Below, one piece after another: positions 49,973-61,200 of a stretch of 64,000 nt of DNA. The translations under genes were made by a program, and so were the position numbers. The notes below the pieces were generated by a model that had not been told where the DNA came from, searched no databases, and was given only the letters and a program-made list of their open reading frames with translations. Every line of letters starts with the position of its first letter. The first letter of the stretch is position 1. The DNA is from Saccharomyces paradoxus (Eukaryota; Ascomycota; Saccharomycetes; Saccharomycetales; Saccharomycetaceae): positions 682,001 to 746,000 of the forward strand of contig NC_047500.1 in NCBI RefSeq assembly GCF_002079055.1. The letters run 5' to 3'.

Positions 49973-50758
49973 GTATTTCTTAATATTTAAGTAAGCTCTC
50001 AAATGTATAATATCCTTTAACTGTTGTAATTTTATTAACGTAAGTCGTATTCTCCTGTTTCAGGAGACCCTTGTAGATTCATTCTAATTGCTGAAGGTTT
50101 AAGCTGGTGTTTTAAGTAACACTTTTTGAGGAAAAAAGTTGTGTTAAACGGCGGAAAAATTATACGTAAGATGACAGAAGCTTCATATTTAGTGACTCCA
50201 AATTCAATGCCATTCCAGTTGTTAATAGAATATGAAACGATCGATATCCGGCATTTCTGTGTTTAACTCAATTACCTAAATCCTCTTATGAAGACAAAAA
50301 TGGTATATAACATAAAGACCAAGAGAGATATGAATCCCACATCCCAAGCAACTTCCAGTGCACTATTTTTGAAAAAAATAACTTAATGAACGCCCTTATT
50401 ATCTTCAGGTGTTATACTTTAGTGTTCTAGATTGCAGTACCAAAAGGCAAAGATATTGAAATATTTAAACTATATGATATGTAGCTACAAGTCAAATAAC
50501 TAACATCTTCAAAGAGCTCTGAAGATAATTATTGGTATTCCAAGAAAGGTAGACACAAGATTATGTGGAATGATAACCGTACTAACCTTATAAGGCGTTC
50601 GCGACTTCAAATGCCCTCATTAATCATCATAGTAATACAGGCGAGGAAAAGGTGAAAGTGTATGGCTTTAAAATATACAGAACATAGTCGAACTAAAAAA
50701 CTAAATTAAGCAACGTCAGAAAGGCATACACTACAAGACTTCATTTACTTCATTTACT
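49973..50758. other. Intergenic FRE4-YNR061C
   Basis: A 786-bp convergent gap. AT-rich, no gene seen. Confidence 0.6.
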
Positions 50759-51442
50759 TCAACGTTCAGAAGGCTCGATTGAGCCATCGATCTTCTTACC
50801 TGGTTCGATGAGGGCATTATCCTCACTGACAGTTGAATTCTCAATGTCTTTGGTTTCAACTTTTGCATCTCCTTGAACTTCGAGATCCAACAGAGGTTCA
50901 CTTTCCTCAAGGCTACTCTCCAAACGCTCCACAATGTCGCGTAATGCCTTCACACAAGCCTTCAAAATGAATCTCGTGCTTGACCCTCTTTCCCTAGCTT
51001 GAGATAGGACAGTGAAATAAGAGGCATATGTGGTTGCGAGAAATAGTATAAATAAAATGGCTTCTGGCAAAATAGCTATTTTAGTAATCTTGCAAGAACC
51101 TGAATAGTCGAAGTTTATACCCCGTGGCATACTTGAGCAGGACATAGAACCAAACTTCGAAGTCAGAGTCACGAAAGCAGTGAACCACAGGATAGTCTGA
51201 ACAATTTCCACTGCGAATATTAACAAAACAGGTAAAAATCTCATGATCCCAAAATAAACTGAAGATATAATTGAAACAGCTAAGCTTAATCTAAGGATTC
51301 GATCCACCCTATAATTTGTGATTATGGCAAAACTGGCTAACAACAAGTTAGTTAGAGATAAGCAAATTTGGAAACATCTTAACACGTGGAAAGTAGCTTT
51401 GGTGTTCCACTGTGCTACAGATACGGTTGTTAACTTTGACAT
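50759..51442 (-). CDS. YNR061C, four-span membrane protein of unknown function, 227 aa
   Basis: ATG at 51442. Four hydrophobic segments (about residues 18-40, 48-66, 70-95 and 122-145) and a short cytosolic, acidic C-terminal tail give a MARVEL-like tetraspan shape. The tail (LEESEPLLDLEVQGDAK) contains an acidic dileucine-type motif EPLLDL, which would suit endosomal or vacuolar sorting. The S. cerevisiae product is uncharacterised; I recall similarity to YDL218W. The copy here is eight residues longer than the 219 aa I remember. Confidence 0.85.
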   Translation of the reverse strand: MSKLTTVSVAQWNTKATFHVLRCFQICLSLTNLLLASFAIITNYRVDRILRLSLAVSIISSVYFGIMRFLPVLLIFAVEIVQTILWFTAFVTLTSKFGSMSCSSMPRGINFDYSGSCKITKIAILPEAILFILFLATTYASYFTVLSQARERGSSTRFILKACVKALRDIVERLESSLEESEPLLDLEVQGDAKVETKDIENSTVSEDNALIEPGKKIDGSIEPSER

Positions 51443-52264
51443 ATATGGCTTGAGTTATTATTATGGGTGCTGAGCTGGTAGCAAAATATCAGGTTGTGAG
51501 CACTGCCTGTATTTTCCTCTTTATGACTGGTTATATATACTTTCGTTAAATTACGAAAAGATTAGCAACCCGAAATATCTTCTTTTATCCACACATTTAT
51601 TTATTTTTCTCATATATTGAGTGCGCAATTAGGAATCTACAATTGTAATTTTCAGCAAATACACAAATTTATTGAAAAAGTTCCTTTTGGGTTTTCGAGA
51701 GATCATAAATGAACATTCTTAAAGATAGTATTTCACTTCTCACCCGCCAACGCAAGAACGGAGATTATTTAGCAAGTATTACAGCAATCAGAAGGGAATT
51801 TCGATGGAAGTTTGCAAAAGAAATCAGAATAATATATTGAGTTTTAACAGAAGGTTGTATGAATTTGCCCAACGTCTTTAGCTTTGGAACGGCTAAACTC
51901 TAACAAACCTTTGTCAAAATACAAGTTATGGCGACCATGCAAATCGATGATGCCGCTCAGTATATAATGCCATATAAAAGAGGGCTTTACTTTCCGACAA
52001 CTGATGTAAATATTGTAGAGGAATGAATGAGAAGAAAATTTTTAGATATCGGTAGGATTTATTTATACCCGCTGAAAGATTAGTTCGAATACATTACCAT
52101 AGGGAAGGGTACAAATAATATGCCATTCTCTCCAAATGTAAAAATTCCTGATAGAACGCCGTACAAGTAGGCTGATTTTTTTGTTATCCAAGTTCTTCGA
52201 AAAAATATATGTCAGTAACACCCTATATATAGCTGGATTCGGATTACTATATGTTTAATGAAAT
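51443..52264. other. Intergenic YNR061C-YNR062C
   Basis: 822 bp, AT-rich; holds the YNR061C promoter. No gene or repeat seen. Confidence 0.6.
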
Positions 52265-53699
52265 TTAACACCTTTTTTTCTTGAGCCAAATTAGTGGTGG
52301 AATTGAGAAAGCTACCAAAATCATACCAAATCCAACCGCAATTGAAAGCCCCAATCTTGTATCATAAAGAGCGGCCAACACAATTGGTGCCACCAGTTTA
52401 CCAATCCCGGAGATGGCTCCAATTGAAGGCATTAAATGGACCTTGAGTTTCGGGTCGATGTACATGGAAAAAAGGGCTGGAATGCTCGAGGACAAAAAGT
52501 TATAACCTAGCAATGTAATCGACATTCCAGCTGAAAAAAATATACCACAGTTTGTGGATGGAATTGATTTATGCTTCAAGGCTTCGGATGCTCCAATCAT
52601 AAAAGCTTGTCCCAGTAATGAAACAAATAATGCAGAGACGGACAGAAAGACTTGACCGCTGTACAAGGAATCTTTTTTCTTTTCCTCAGCGGTCTCACTT
52701 CCAGTCGTCTCTGACTCGTCTAAACCGTCCTCTTTGGCCCTGTCGCAGGGGCATCCGATGTTTATCAACTTTGGAGCGAAATAGCTTCCAGCGACACCAA
52801 GTATAGATGCGGCCATAAACGCTATGCCTTGAAACTTGGTGTCCCAGTTAACATGGAGCGTTAGGAATACTGGCATAAAGTAAACTACTTCACTCATAAT
52901 AAATGATGATAGGAACATGCTCCATAGTAGAATCAAGCAGGAGATAAGTTTTTCTCTTTTAACGCTAAAGAATTGCCTCAGAGCACTGAAAAGGCTGTTA
53001 TTTTCCGAATTTGAAACTTTTACCTTAGGATTTTCCAAAACGATGGTTAATAGAACGCATACTGCAAGAATTATGAAACTAGAGGCAAATGTCGGTGCGT
53101 TGTAAGAGGCAATTCGGTATCCTTTAATTTTGAAATCGCAATATCCAAAAAATATGACAATTAATTGCGCTAACGCCATGAAGATACCGGCCGCTGTTCG
53201 ATAAATTGATAGAAGCTTGAAAACGATACCTCTGTCTCGTGCGATTGATGTGATGTAACTGAACACTATAGCACCAGAAGCAGATGCTGCACCGCAGATA
53301 ATACGCCCACCGAGCAAAGTGTTTAGCGACACTGCACCGCCGCATGAATACAAAAAATTACCCACAAACGATAAAAAGTAAAGTCCAACTATTACCCATT
53401 TGATGGACCCAAAAAATGCAGCAATATCTCCAATAATGAATGAAACAAAAACTTGAACTGCTGCAGAAATGGCTTGAATTCTGAACAAGAATTTGTCCGG
53501 GTCGGTTTCTCCGTTCTTTATCATGTTAGCATACTAGTTCATTAAAATTGTTTTAAATTTACTTTATACTTACTACTTTGATGTAGTCAACCACGCTTGA
53601 AAGATATACGCAGGAGTCGAAACTGAATTGAACAGCTATCAAAATCACGGCCAAGTATTTCAAAAACATGTGCTTCTTGACACCTAAAATTTTTTTCAT
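52265..53699 (-). CDS. YNR062C (PUL3-like), MFS transporter, probably two exons, 458 aa
   Basis: An uninterrupted frame runs from 53524 to 52265 (419 aa from its own ATG), but it begins after where helix 1 of an MFS protein should be. Immediately upstream, ATG at 53699 opens 42 codons that supply exactly that: a basic start, then LAVILIAVQFSFDSCVYLSS. A 58-nt intron-like segment (53573-53516) joins the two in frame, giving 458 aa and a complete set of about twelve spans. Conserved MFS features include GGRIICGAASASGAIVF. I recall YNR062C as 327 aa in S288C, so the reference copy is shorter. K. lactis PUL3, a pulcherrimin transporter, is reported as its relative. It is divergent from YNR063W. 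Confidence 0.75.
53516..53573 (-). other. Probable unannotated 58-nt intron in YNR062C
   Basis: The 5-prime site GTAAGT is at 53573-53568, a branch-point-like TGCTAAC at 53531-53525 (one mismatch to TACTAAC) and a 3-prime AAAG ends at 53516. Removal joins codon GTA to AAC in frame. The segment is AT-rich with stops in the frames that would read through it. Confidence 0.6.
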
Positions 53700-54847
53700 T
53701 TTGATTTTATTGTTCCAGTGTCGAGTGACGTGCACTTGTAATGCAACTGAGACTCAATTAAGACGAACGAAACAGTAACTGGCAACTAGGAAGTATTGTT
53801 AACGAATCTTTTATATGATAATAATTGATTGACGGTGATTCTTTTCCCGATTAGGAAAAATTGTTCCGCTGTGAAATGGGATAGGCTTGTTTGGGCGCTG
53901 TACTTTTATATCAAAATAGTAAATCATATCGTTCAGTAGTAACAGAAGACAACTGACTTTTGGTAGTTCTAATCATTTAGACTATCCCAATTTTCAGACG
54001 GTTTTCCCATATTCTGTGAGACTCTGACCTCGAAACGAAAGACTGGAAGAAGAAATGAAGGGTTTCTTTGTAAGCCATAGAGACAAAGACTTGTGAGTAA
54101 AGTCGGTATTTTCCGCGAGCCCTCCTGTCGTAAACCTGTGTCTAAGGATACGAAAGTTCCGGCTTTTGTTACTGCCGTTTCTTGGTAGGTCACAGTAGTA
54201 TATAATTGTTCTATATAATTCAAACCCTACACAATATTTACCCAGAAACAATTCATGAACCCTGCATTTAGATATAAGTTAACGTGCACTTTACAGCAGC
54301 TAAAATTTAGAATATCATGAATGACTTTTGAAGCGTGCTCAACAAGCAACAAATAGCATCGTAAATCAAATTCTAGTCAAGAATGTATTTATCAAAAAAC
54401 AAGCCTCTGGTTAACGGCTCCGACAGTATACATGCCATTTTCTTGCAAAGACTAAGTAATGGACTGTATTTATTCTTGGGCCAGTAGAGAATACAAGTGA
54501 TCACAAGAAAGCTTCATTACTTTTTATTTCTTTTGGCAAGGATCCAGATTAAGAAACCTCAGAGACTAAACTTTCACCTAAAATTAGTTTGCCCGCATGT
54601 TAAAACAGTAGTTTCCAAATCTTTGAATTCTCAGAATAGTCTGATGCTTTTTACATGGAGGTTATTGGGCTCTACGTGTAGGTTTACTTTGTAAGCCTCT
54701 CGCGTTAAAAAAGGTCTATTGTTTTACGGCATCGTTGAAAAACTATGTTTGTGCCCTTTGATGTCATCATGCAAGGTTCAATTGAATTCAATCCATTGAG
54801 TTCGCTTAATCTAAAATTACAATAGTCCAGCATTTGCAACAAGCAGT
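53700..54847. other. Divergent promoter region YNR062C-YNR063W
   Basis: 1.15 kb between the transporter and the regulator gene. No gene seen; the frames at 53969-54251 and 54497-54694 have no features. A CGG-N-CCG type zinc-cluster site is not obvious. Confidence 0.55.
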
Positions 54848-56683
54848 ATGGGCAGATCTAATGGCGTTAGAACAAGGGCCACTAGTTTGGCTTGTACCGT
54901 CTGTAGAAAACGAAAGTTGAAATGCGATGGGAACAAACCATGTGGAAGATGTGTAAGGCTAAATACACCTAAAGAATGCATCTATAGTATTGATAAAAGG
55001 AAAGACAAGAGAAAAATTCAGAACGGGTCGAAGGTTTTTTTATTTAAGAATAATAATATTGATAACGGGAATAATTCTACTCTAGAGAACAAAGGACTAA
55101 GTGAGGATCCTGCGTCCCATATATATAAAGAGGAAACTCCACAATTTGATTCAGATATTGATATATCAAGATTTGGCACAAATGATGCCGTGATTTTCAA
55201 TAATGACGGGTGGAACGCTTCCCTTCCAATCGATTTTAATTTCGATGAGCTTAACACTGAGACGACAGATTTTGATGACTTTTTAAAACTATTAGGTGAT
55301 AATTCACCTTTACCGGAACGAAAAGGCCTTTCCTATTCCCCAACAGTCACAGGCTTAAGCGACGTGGCTAAGGCAACTGAGAGCGAAGATCACGCTCTTA
55401 CGAGGTCTCGGCTGATCGATGTATTGTTTGAGAACGAGCTTCACGCTGTACCAGGAATATCAAAACGCCATCTAATTGAGCTGGAATCCCGATACCCAAA
55501 TTTGGAATGTACAGAAGGAAATAGTGATGAAAAGTTTTTACTTTCAACTGTATTGTGCCTCGGGTCGTTAACTATACGAAAAAGGGAATTATTGAATCAT
55601 TCAAACATAGAAAATAGTCCACTTTTGTCAGAAAATGGTATTTCAAGACTGACTACTGACGCTTTCAAGTACTATAATGCTGCGAAAACGCTTGTTCCTG
55701 ACTTGTTATCTCATCCCACAATCGATGGATTTTGCGGCCTCGTTTTAATGGCAAATTTCATGACGATGATGATATCCTTAGAGCGCCAATTATACTTGAG
55801 CATAAATGCTTTACAGCTTGCTGTGGCTTTAAACTTGAACGACAGTATAAAATGCAAGGAATTTCTTGAATTGAACAGCGACGGAATTGGTGTGATCTTG
55901 CTATTTTGGAACATTTGGTGTTCTTCTTGCATGTTGGCAACAATTCACGGAAAAAATCCTTTTATCACCTTGGAACAAATCACAACACCTCTGCCCTGTG
56001 AAATATGCCCTCGCAATAAAACTAATGAACTTCCGATAAATTTCATGCAAATTAGAATCAAGCTAGCCACTCTACAAAGTAAGATTTTTCAACAGCTATA
56101 TACTTCCAGTACCACGAACGAGGTACCGTTCGTAGACTTAGAAAAAGAATTTGAGGAAGTTTCAATTCAGATTACCAGGTTAAAAGGTTTTCCGATATTC
56201 GAAGAACATCTTTTTTACAGGAGCAGAGTCCTAATGTTAGAGCTATCATGTTTAAGAGCTCAGGCTTCTTTTCTATTATATCGTCCGTATCTGATCACCG
56301 GAAAATCCTTACAAGCAGTAACCATGGCAAAATCAATAATTCACGAAATATGGAGTCAATACACTAAACAGTTCCCCGATAACGAAAAGGAAAGGCATGA
56401 ACATTTGGATTGGAATTTTTGTTATCCTTTAAGAACAGCGTCACTAACATTATGTATTTCATGTGTTATTCTTTTAAGGTATAAGCAGGTGGTGCAGTTC
56501 CTTGAAGTTACTGAACTATTTGAATATGTTCTAGCATTGGAAATATTGCAAGATTTAGTTCAGGTACTTCCTATTGAACGAAACCTTATTGATATAGTCA
56601 AATATCCCGTCAGTCCAGTACAGCTGAGTGGTGATAGTTTCGTCGAATTTTGGGGTCGCATACTTTACCAAACCTCTTCCTAG
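54848..56683 (+). CDS. YNR063W (PUL4-like), Zn2Cys6 transcription factor, 611 aa
   Basis: ATG at 54848. The zinc cluster is at about residues 16-46: ACTVCRKRKLKCDGNKPCGRC followed by a final Cys in KECIYS (C-x2-C-x6-C-x5-C-x2-C-x8-C), then a basic linker DKRKDKRKI. The middle region (about 190-560) has the fungal transcription-factor homology domain. Its target is unknown; the divergent MFS gene is the obvious candidate, as in the PUL3-PUL4 pair of Kluyveromyces. Four residues longer than the S288C form I recall (607). Confidence 0.92.
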   Translation: MGRSNGVRTRATSLACTVCRKRKLKCDGNKPCGRCVRLNTPKECIYSIDKRKDKRKIQNGSKVFLFKNNNIDNGNNSTLENKGLSEDPASHIYKEETPQFDSDIDISRFGTNDAVIFNNDGWNASLPIDFNFDELNTETTDFDDFLKLLGDNSPLPERKGLSYSPTVTGLSDVAKATESEDHALTRSRLIDVLFENELHAVPGISKRHLIELESRYPNLECTEGNSDEKFLLSTVLCLGSLTIRKRELLNHSNIENSPLLSENGISRLTTDAFKYYNAAKTLVPDLLSHPTIDGFCGLVLMANFMTMMISLERQLYLSINALQLAVALNLNDSIKCKEFLELNSDGIGVILLFWNIWCSSCMLATIHGKNPFITLEQITTPLPCEICPRNKTNELPINFMQIRIKLATLQSKIFQQLYTSSTTNEVPFVDLEKEFEEVSIQITRLKGFPIFEEHLFYRSRVLMLELSCLRAQASFLLYRPYLITGKSLQAVTMAKSIIHEIWSQYTKQFPDNEKERHEHLDWNFCYPLRTASLTLCISCVILLRYKQVVQFLEVTELFEYVLALEILQDLVQVLPIERNLIDIVKYPVSPVQLSGDSFVEFWGRILYQTSS

Positions 56684-57030
56684 CTGATTTTTCTGACAAT
56701 TTGTTCAGAAATCATCTTTTGAGATAGAAGTATACTAGGGAAAAGATCTAGATGATATGGTAGTAGGTCTACGCTTTTGAAAAAATAGATTGTCAAAAAG
56801 GTGGCCTTAGAACTCACAAATGTTATATACCTAGATTGATATATTGTCGCTGGGCCTGCACAGTACAAAACCTTGTTAATCGACCAAAAATCTGTTCTGA
56901 CGTATTTATAAGCAATGATGGGTAATATAAGAATACTCTGAGGCAGCTCTGTGTGAATCGAAATACCTATGTATTTTTGCAACTAAACAAAATACGAGAT
57001 ATTCTATTTAGAAAACGTTGTCACAAAAAC
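56684..57030. other. Intergenic YNR063W-YNR064C
   Basis: A 347-bp convergent gap, nothing seen. Confidence 0.6.
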
Positions 57031-57912
57031 TTAGTATCCTTGATTTTCTGCAAGCATACTGATGATTTCTTCGGCAATAGCAACTACGTGAGTCTCCAGC
57101 GCAAAGTGGCCAGTATCATAGTAAACAACCTTTAAATCATCAACATCTTTCCGATAAGCTTCGGCTCCTGCAACACTGAAAATAGTATCATTTGCACCCC
57201 ACGCAACCAGCACAGGAATCTTTGAATCTCTCAAGAATCTTTGAAAGGCTGGGTACAACTTTATATTATTCTGATAGTCGAAAAATAATCTCAATTGAAT
57301 ATCGGCCTGGCCGCTGCGTTGAATTAGCGCAATATCAAGCGTATAAGCGGCAGGATCAACAGATTCAATATCTGCCACTCCGTCATGATACTGGCGTATG
57401 ACATTGGCCGGGTCTTGAAGGTACGGGATAAGGGATTGAACAAACACCGGATCACTTTGATATGACTTCCAATATTTCTTCAACGGACCCCAAAAGCGAT
57501 CATCGAGACCCTCTTCGTAAGCATTACCATTTTGAGTAACAATGCCAGTAATTCTGGAGGGAAACTTCAAGGCTAACCGGAAACCTACCGGAGAACCATA
57601 ATCAAATATATATATGGCAAACTTTTCAATCCTCAAAGTATCTAATAAATATCCTATACTCTCACACAGAGAGTCAAAGCTGAACGTGTAGTTTTCCGGC
57701 GTTTCCGTAAATCCAAACCCAGGAAGATCCGGAGCAATGATGTGAAAGTGTTCAGCTAGTAAGGGAATGAGGTTCCTGAACATGTTGGAGGATGTAGGGA
57801 ACCCATGCAGCAATAAAATTGTGGGGTTACCTGCTGCACCTGCCTCACGGTACCAAACCTTTACACCGTCTTGAACTTGGATCTTGTGAAATCTTGCAAT
57901 GATGTTTGACAT
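57031..57912 (-). CDS. YNR064C, soluble epoxide hydrolase (alpha/beta hydrolase), 293 aa
   Basis: ATG at 57912. Oxyanion-hole motif HGFP at residues 36-39, nucleophile Asp104 in IFDYGSPVGF, the acid near GANDTIF (about residue 240) and catalytic His269 in DTGHFALE. An aspartate nucleophile marks the epoxide hydrolase / haloalkane dehalogenase branch rather than esterases. The S. cerevisiae protein has been shown to hydrolyse epoxides in vitro. There is no membrane anchor or signal. Three residues longer than in S288C (290). Confidence 0.93.
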   Translation of the reverse strand: MSNIIARFHKIQVQDGVKVWYREAGAAGNPTILLLHGFPTSSNMFRNLIPLLAEHFHIIAPDLPGFGFTETPENYTFSFDSLCESIGYLLDTLRIEKFAIYIFDYGSPVGFRLALKFPSRITGIVTQNGNAYEEGLDDRFWGPLKKYWKSYQSDPVFVQSLIPYLQDPANVIRQYHDGVADIESVDPAAYTLDIALIQRSGQADIQLRLFFDYQNNIKLYPAFQRFLRDSKIPVLVAWGANDTIFSVAGAEAYRKDVDDLKVVYYDTGHFALETHVVAIAEEIISMLAENQGY

Positions 57913-58255
57913 TCTTATCTTTGGTTGAACTTTGACGGTGAAAGGAGAGTGGTCTATGTTCAGTTAATTTGTCTGTGCTTATATATGTTCTTTTTGGCTC
58001 CTATCACTTTTGGCTCCTATCACTTTAGAATATCTGTCACGATTATGTGCGGCGGAGTCTGCAAGCAAGTGACAGACGGATGGCCTGCAGCGCCGTCTGT
58101 GAAAAAGATGAATATTGGATTATCATACCTTTGAAAAACTATGTCAATAACAAGGGTGAATGGAGGTTCCAGAAATGCACAATATTGTGGAAATGCTTAT
58201 GCTAACTTTTGTTAACAAACATACAATTATTTAGTCTATGGGAAAAAAAATCTAT
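57913..58255. other. Intergenic YNR064C to the Vps10-like gene
   Basis: 343 bp holding the YNR064C promoter, with a 16-bp exact tandem duplication listed next, and the 3-prime end of the receptor gene. Confidence 0.6.
57993..58024. repeat. Exact 16-bp tandem duplication upstream of YNR064C
   Basis: The unit TTTGGCTCCTATCACT occurs twice head to tail at 57993-58008 and 58009-58024, 81-112 bp upstream of the YNR064C ATG. Confidence 0.9.
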
Positions 58256-61200
58256 TTACTCGTCCTCGTTGCGCGTAGCAGTTGAATCAGGCTTGTGGGC
58301 GGAACTACGTGCTGGCAATGCGTCTGGAATATCGCTAGTGGCAGGCTGGTCTGTCTGTGACGTGCGCTCTTGTTCAGGTCTGTGAGCATCTTCTTGCTCG
58401 ATTTCAAAATTACTGCCTTGATCTGTGAAACTGGATAAATCGTTGGCGTCTTCATGCAAGCCATCTGATTCATTTGAAAACTGATCATGAAGCAGCGAAG
58501 AGTAAGTAGGACCCTTTTTGTTTCCAAACCTTGCCCTTAATTTTGAAGAAAAGTGTGCTGCACCTGTCTTCGTGTGTTGAAACGCAGACTTGGTAATTAA
58601 AGAAAGGTATAATCCTAGTTTAACAATGATGTTGACAACTCTATCAGTATTATTGTTTTCTATCAGTCCATCGTCTCCTAGTCTAATTTCTTCAAATCTT
58701 GAAAACCCCCCATTTCTTCTGATACCTCTATCATATACAAACCATGCGGCAAAGAAAATAACGAGAAGAATTGTAACAAACACCGATACATAAGCACCGG
58801 TGTTTATAGGGTATTTTTCTTTGAATGCCCATTCTTTTCCGGGACAAGGGTGTGGGGCTAAATGGGCATCCAATTTCAGGCCACCTTTACAAGTTGATAA
58901 GGGAATTTTCCTATAGCCGGAGGATTCAAAATATTCAATTAAATCTGGCTCCTTTTTACAGATATCGGCAGCATTGGCTGAACTTAAGCCTTTGACTAAT
59001 TTACAAGTACCATCTTTGGCTTTATAAAAGTTATAGTCACACTCGAAATCATGTCTTGTACATGGACAGTTTTTGACGTTCCTGGAAAATTCAGAAAGTG
59101 GAACATTTCCAATAAAACACTTTTCATCGGTTTTACGTAAAAATTCTGTTCTATGGCCAAATAGACAACCATTATGGGAACCCAGAGGAGAGTATTCAAA
59201 GTCTGCGCTTTCTTTACTGGTAATATCAAACTTGCATTGCCTCTCGAAGATGTTTCTAAAATCGATTGTGTATGTTCTGAATGAACCACTCCCCATGTTT
59301 TTTGCTTCTCCAAATAGCAGAAACCTTAAAGCAGAATCTCTGGGAACGGTGGTAATGTCCTTTACGAAGACCTTATCACCACAGAACTTATAATCTTTCC
59401 ATGTTTTACCAAAATCAGTGGAGTAGGAAATAGAATCAGTTTCTGCATTTTCAGGCACCAGAACTAAGACTCCACCATGATCACCGTACTCCCATTGATG
59501 GGAGCCTTTCTTAACTTCAGCCCACGTCTCTCCTCCATCAGTGGTTAAGAAAGTGGAACACTCCTCATATGGTAGAAGCCTATCCCCGACGTTTCCGACA
59601 CCAAACATCATTCCCAACGCAGAACCGGAAGAATATGTATCTCTTATATCCTTACGTTCAGTGTAGCCATGCAAATGTAGAGAACACTTATCTAATGATA
59701 CAGAATCGCAAGAAAACTTTTTCCCTTCCGAATCCTTCTTTGGAGGTTTCAAAAAGTTCCAATCTGAACCTTCATTAAAGGTGATCTTCGTCTTCAATTG
59801 TTCGTCTTCCTTATTCTCGGAAACCTTGTCACTATTCGAAACGATGTTGATGAGGATAATGCCTTCAAGACCTTGAACTTTTTCAAAGTCTACATAACCC
59901 AATGTATTTCTATTAACAGCATGCCCCAAGGTGACAAAAGAAGTACCATTTGAGTTGGATTTCAAAAGATTACCAAAATCGCGTCCTGATTCTATGTTTG
60001 TTGCCACATGTATAAATATCGATCCCTCCTCGGATCCTAAAATAGTAAATGCCTCCTGCTTCCCAATGTCTTCACCATATGGGAACTTTGCCTCGGCAAA
60101 CTCAGCACCATCAATAGTTACATATGCCCTTAACTCATTGTTTTCATGAGGCACGGCAACAATGATATAGCCACCAGTAGACAAGTAACCGATAATGTTT
60201 TCAAAGACGGTTGTTTTATCACTGTGGAAAAAATCTACAGAAGAAACTAAGCTTCTCGTTTCTGAAGACTTTTCCTTTACTTGGCACATAACCATCTCCT
60301 CATTTGACGGATATTTGAAAAGTGTGCCTGCGAACTCACAATGAATTGCACTATCAAGCATTTCTGTAAAAGTTTCACCCCCATCTTTGGTGAGGTATGC
60401 TACGGCATGACATTCTGGACTTAAGATTGATTCACAATTCTTACCACCATAATAAATAAATGTATCCTGTGCTTTAGCGCTAAAATCCAGTGGCATACCT
60501 AATTGCCTGGCTTCAGGCAATTTAGCTATCATAAAAGAGTATCCTCTATCGTGAGTTAAAAAGATGTTACCTTTGGAGCCAAACAAATAAGCTGAAGAAT
60601 TGAAATATGGGTTGAACACAACTTCGACAATTTTTTCGCCGTCAGTGTCAAACCTTTTCATTGTTTGTCCACCATCGTGGGATATATAGGCATCTCCTAT
60701 CGAATTCAGCATGACCAAAGATTCGTCCGCAACTGTATCGAAGTATTGATAAAATTGAATTTCAAAGTCAAATTTGTTTTCTGTAGTCACTATTTCCTTG
60801 CCATTCGAGCCCTCCTTAGGGATTTCGTCACATGGAATGTCTACGGGCTCAATTTTCATGGGTGTTTTGCATTTATCACCTTTGATTAGTTGTAATGGCT
60901 CTACTAATACAGATTTACTCTTCGATTTGTCACATATATCGGAAAGAGCAATTAGATTATAATCTGGTACACACTGGCCGTTTGTGTCCCTAACAAATTC
61001 AAACGAACATTCGTAGTCTGATGCAGAACAGCTGTTACAAGGAATTTCGTGTAAACTCAAATCTTTGAACGCTTTTTTTACCAAACAACGGGCGTCCTGT
61101 TTCCTCCTTCTATACTTGTATTTGGCGCCATTAACACATTTCCCATCCGCCAAATTCCAATCTTCAAAATCTTCCTCTTCACACGTTTTACGGTCAAATG

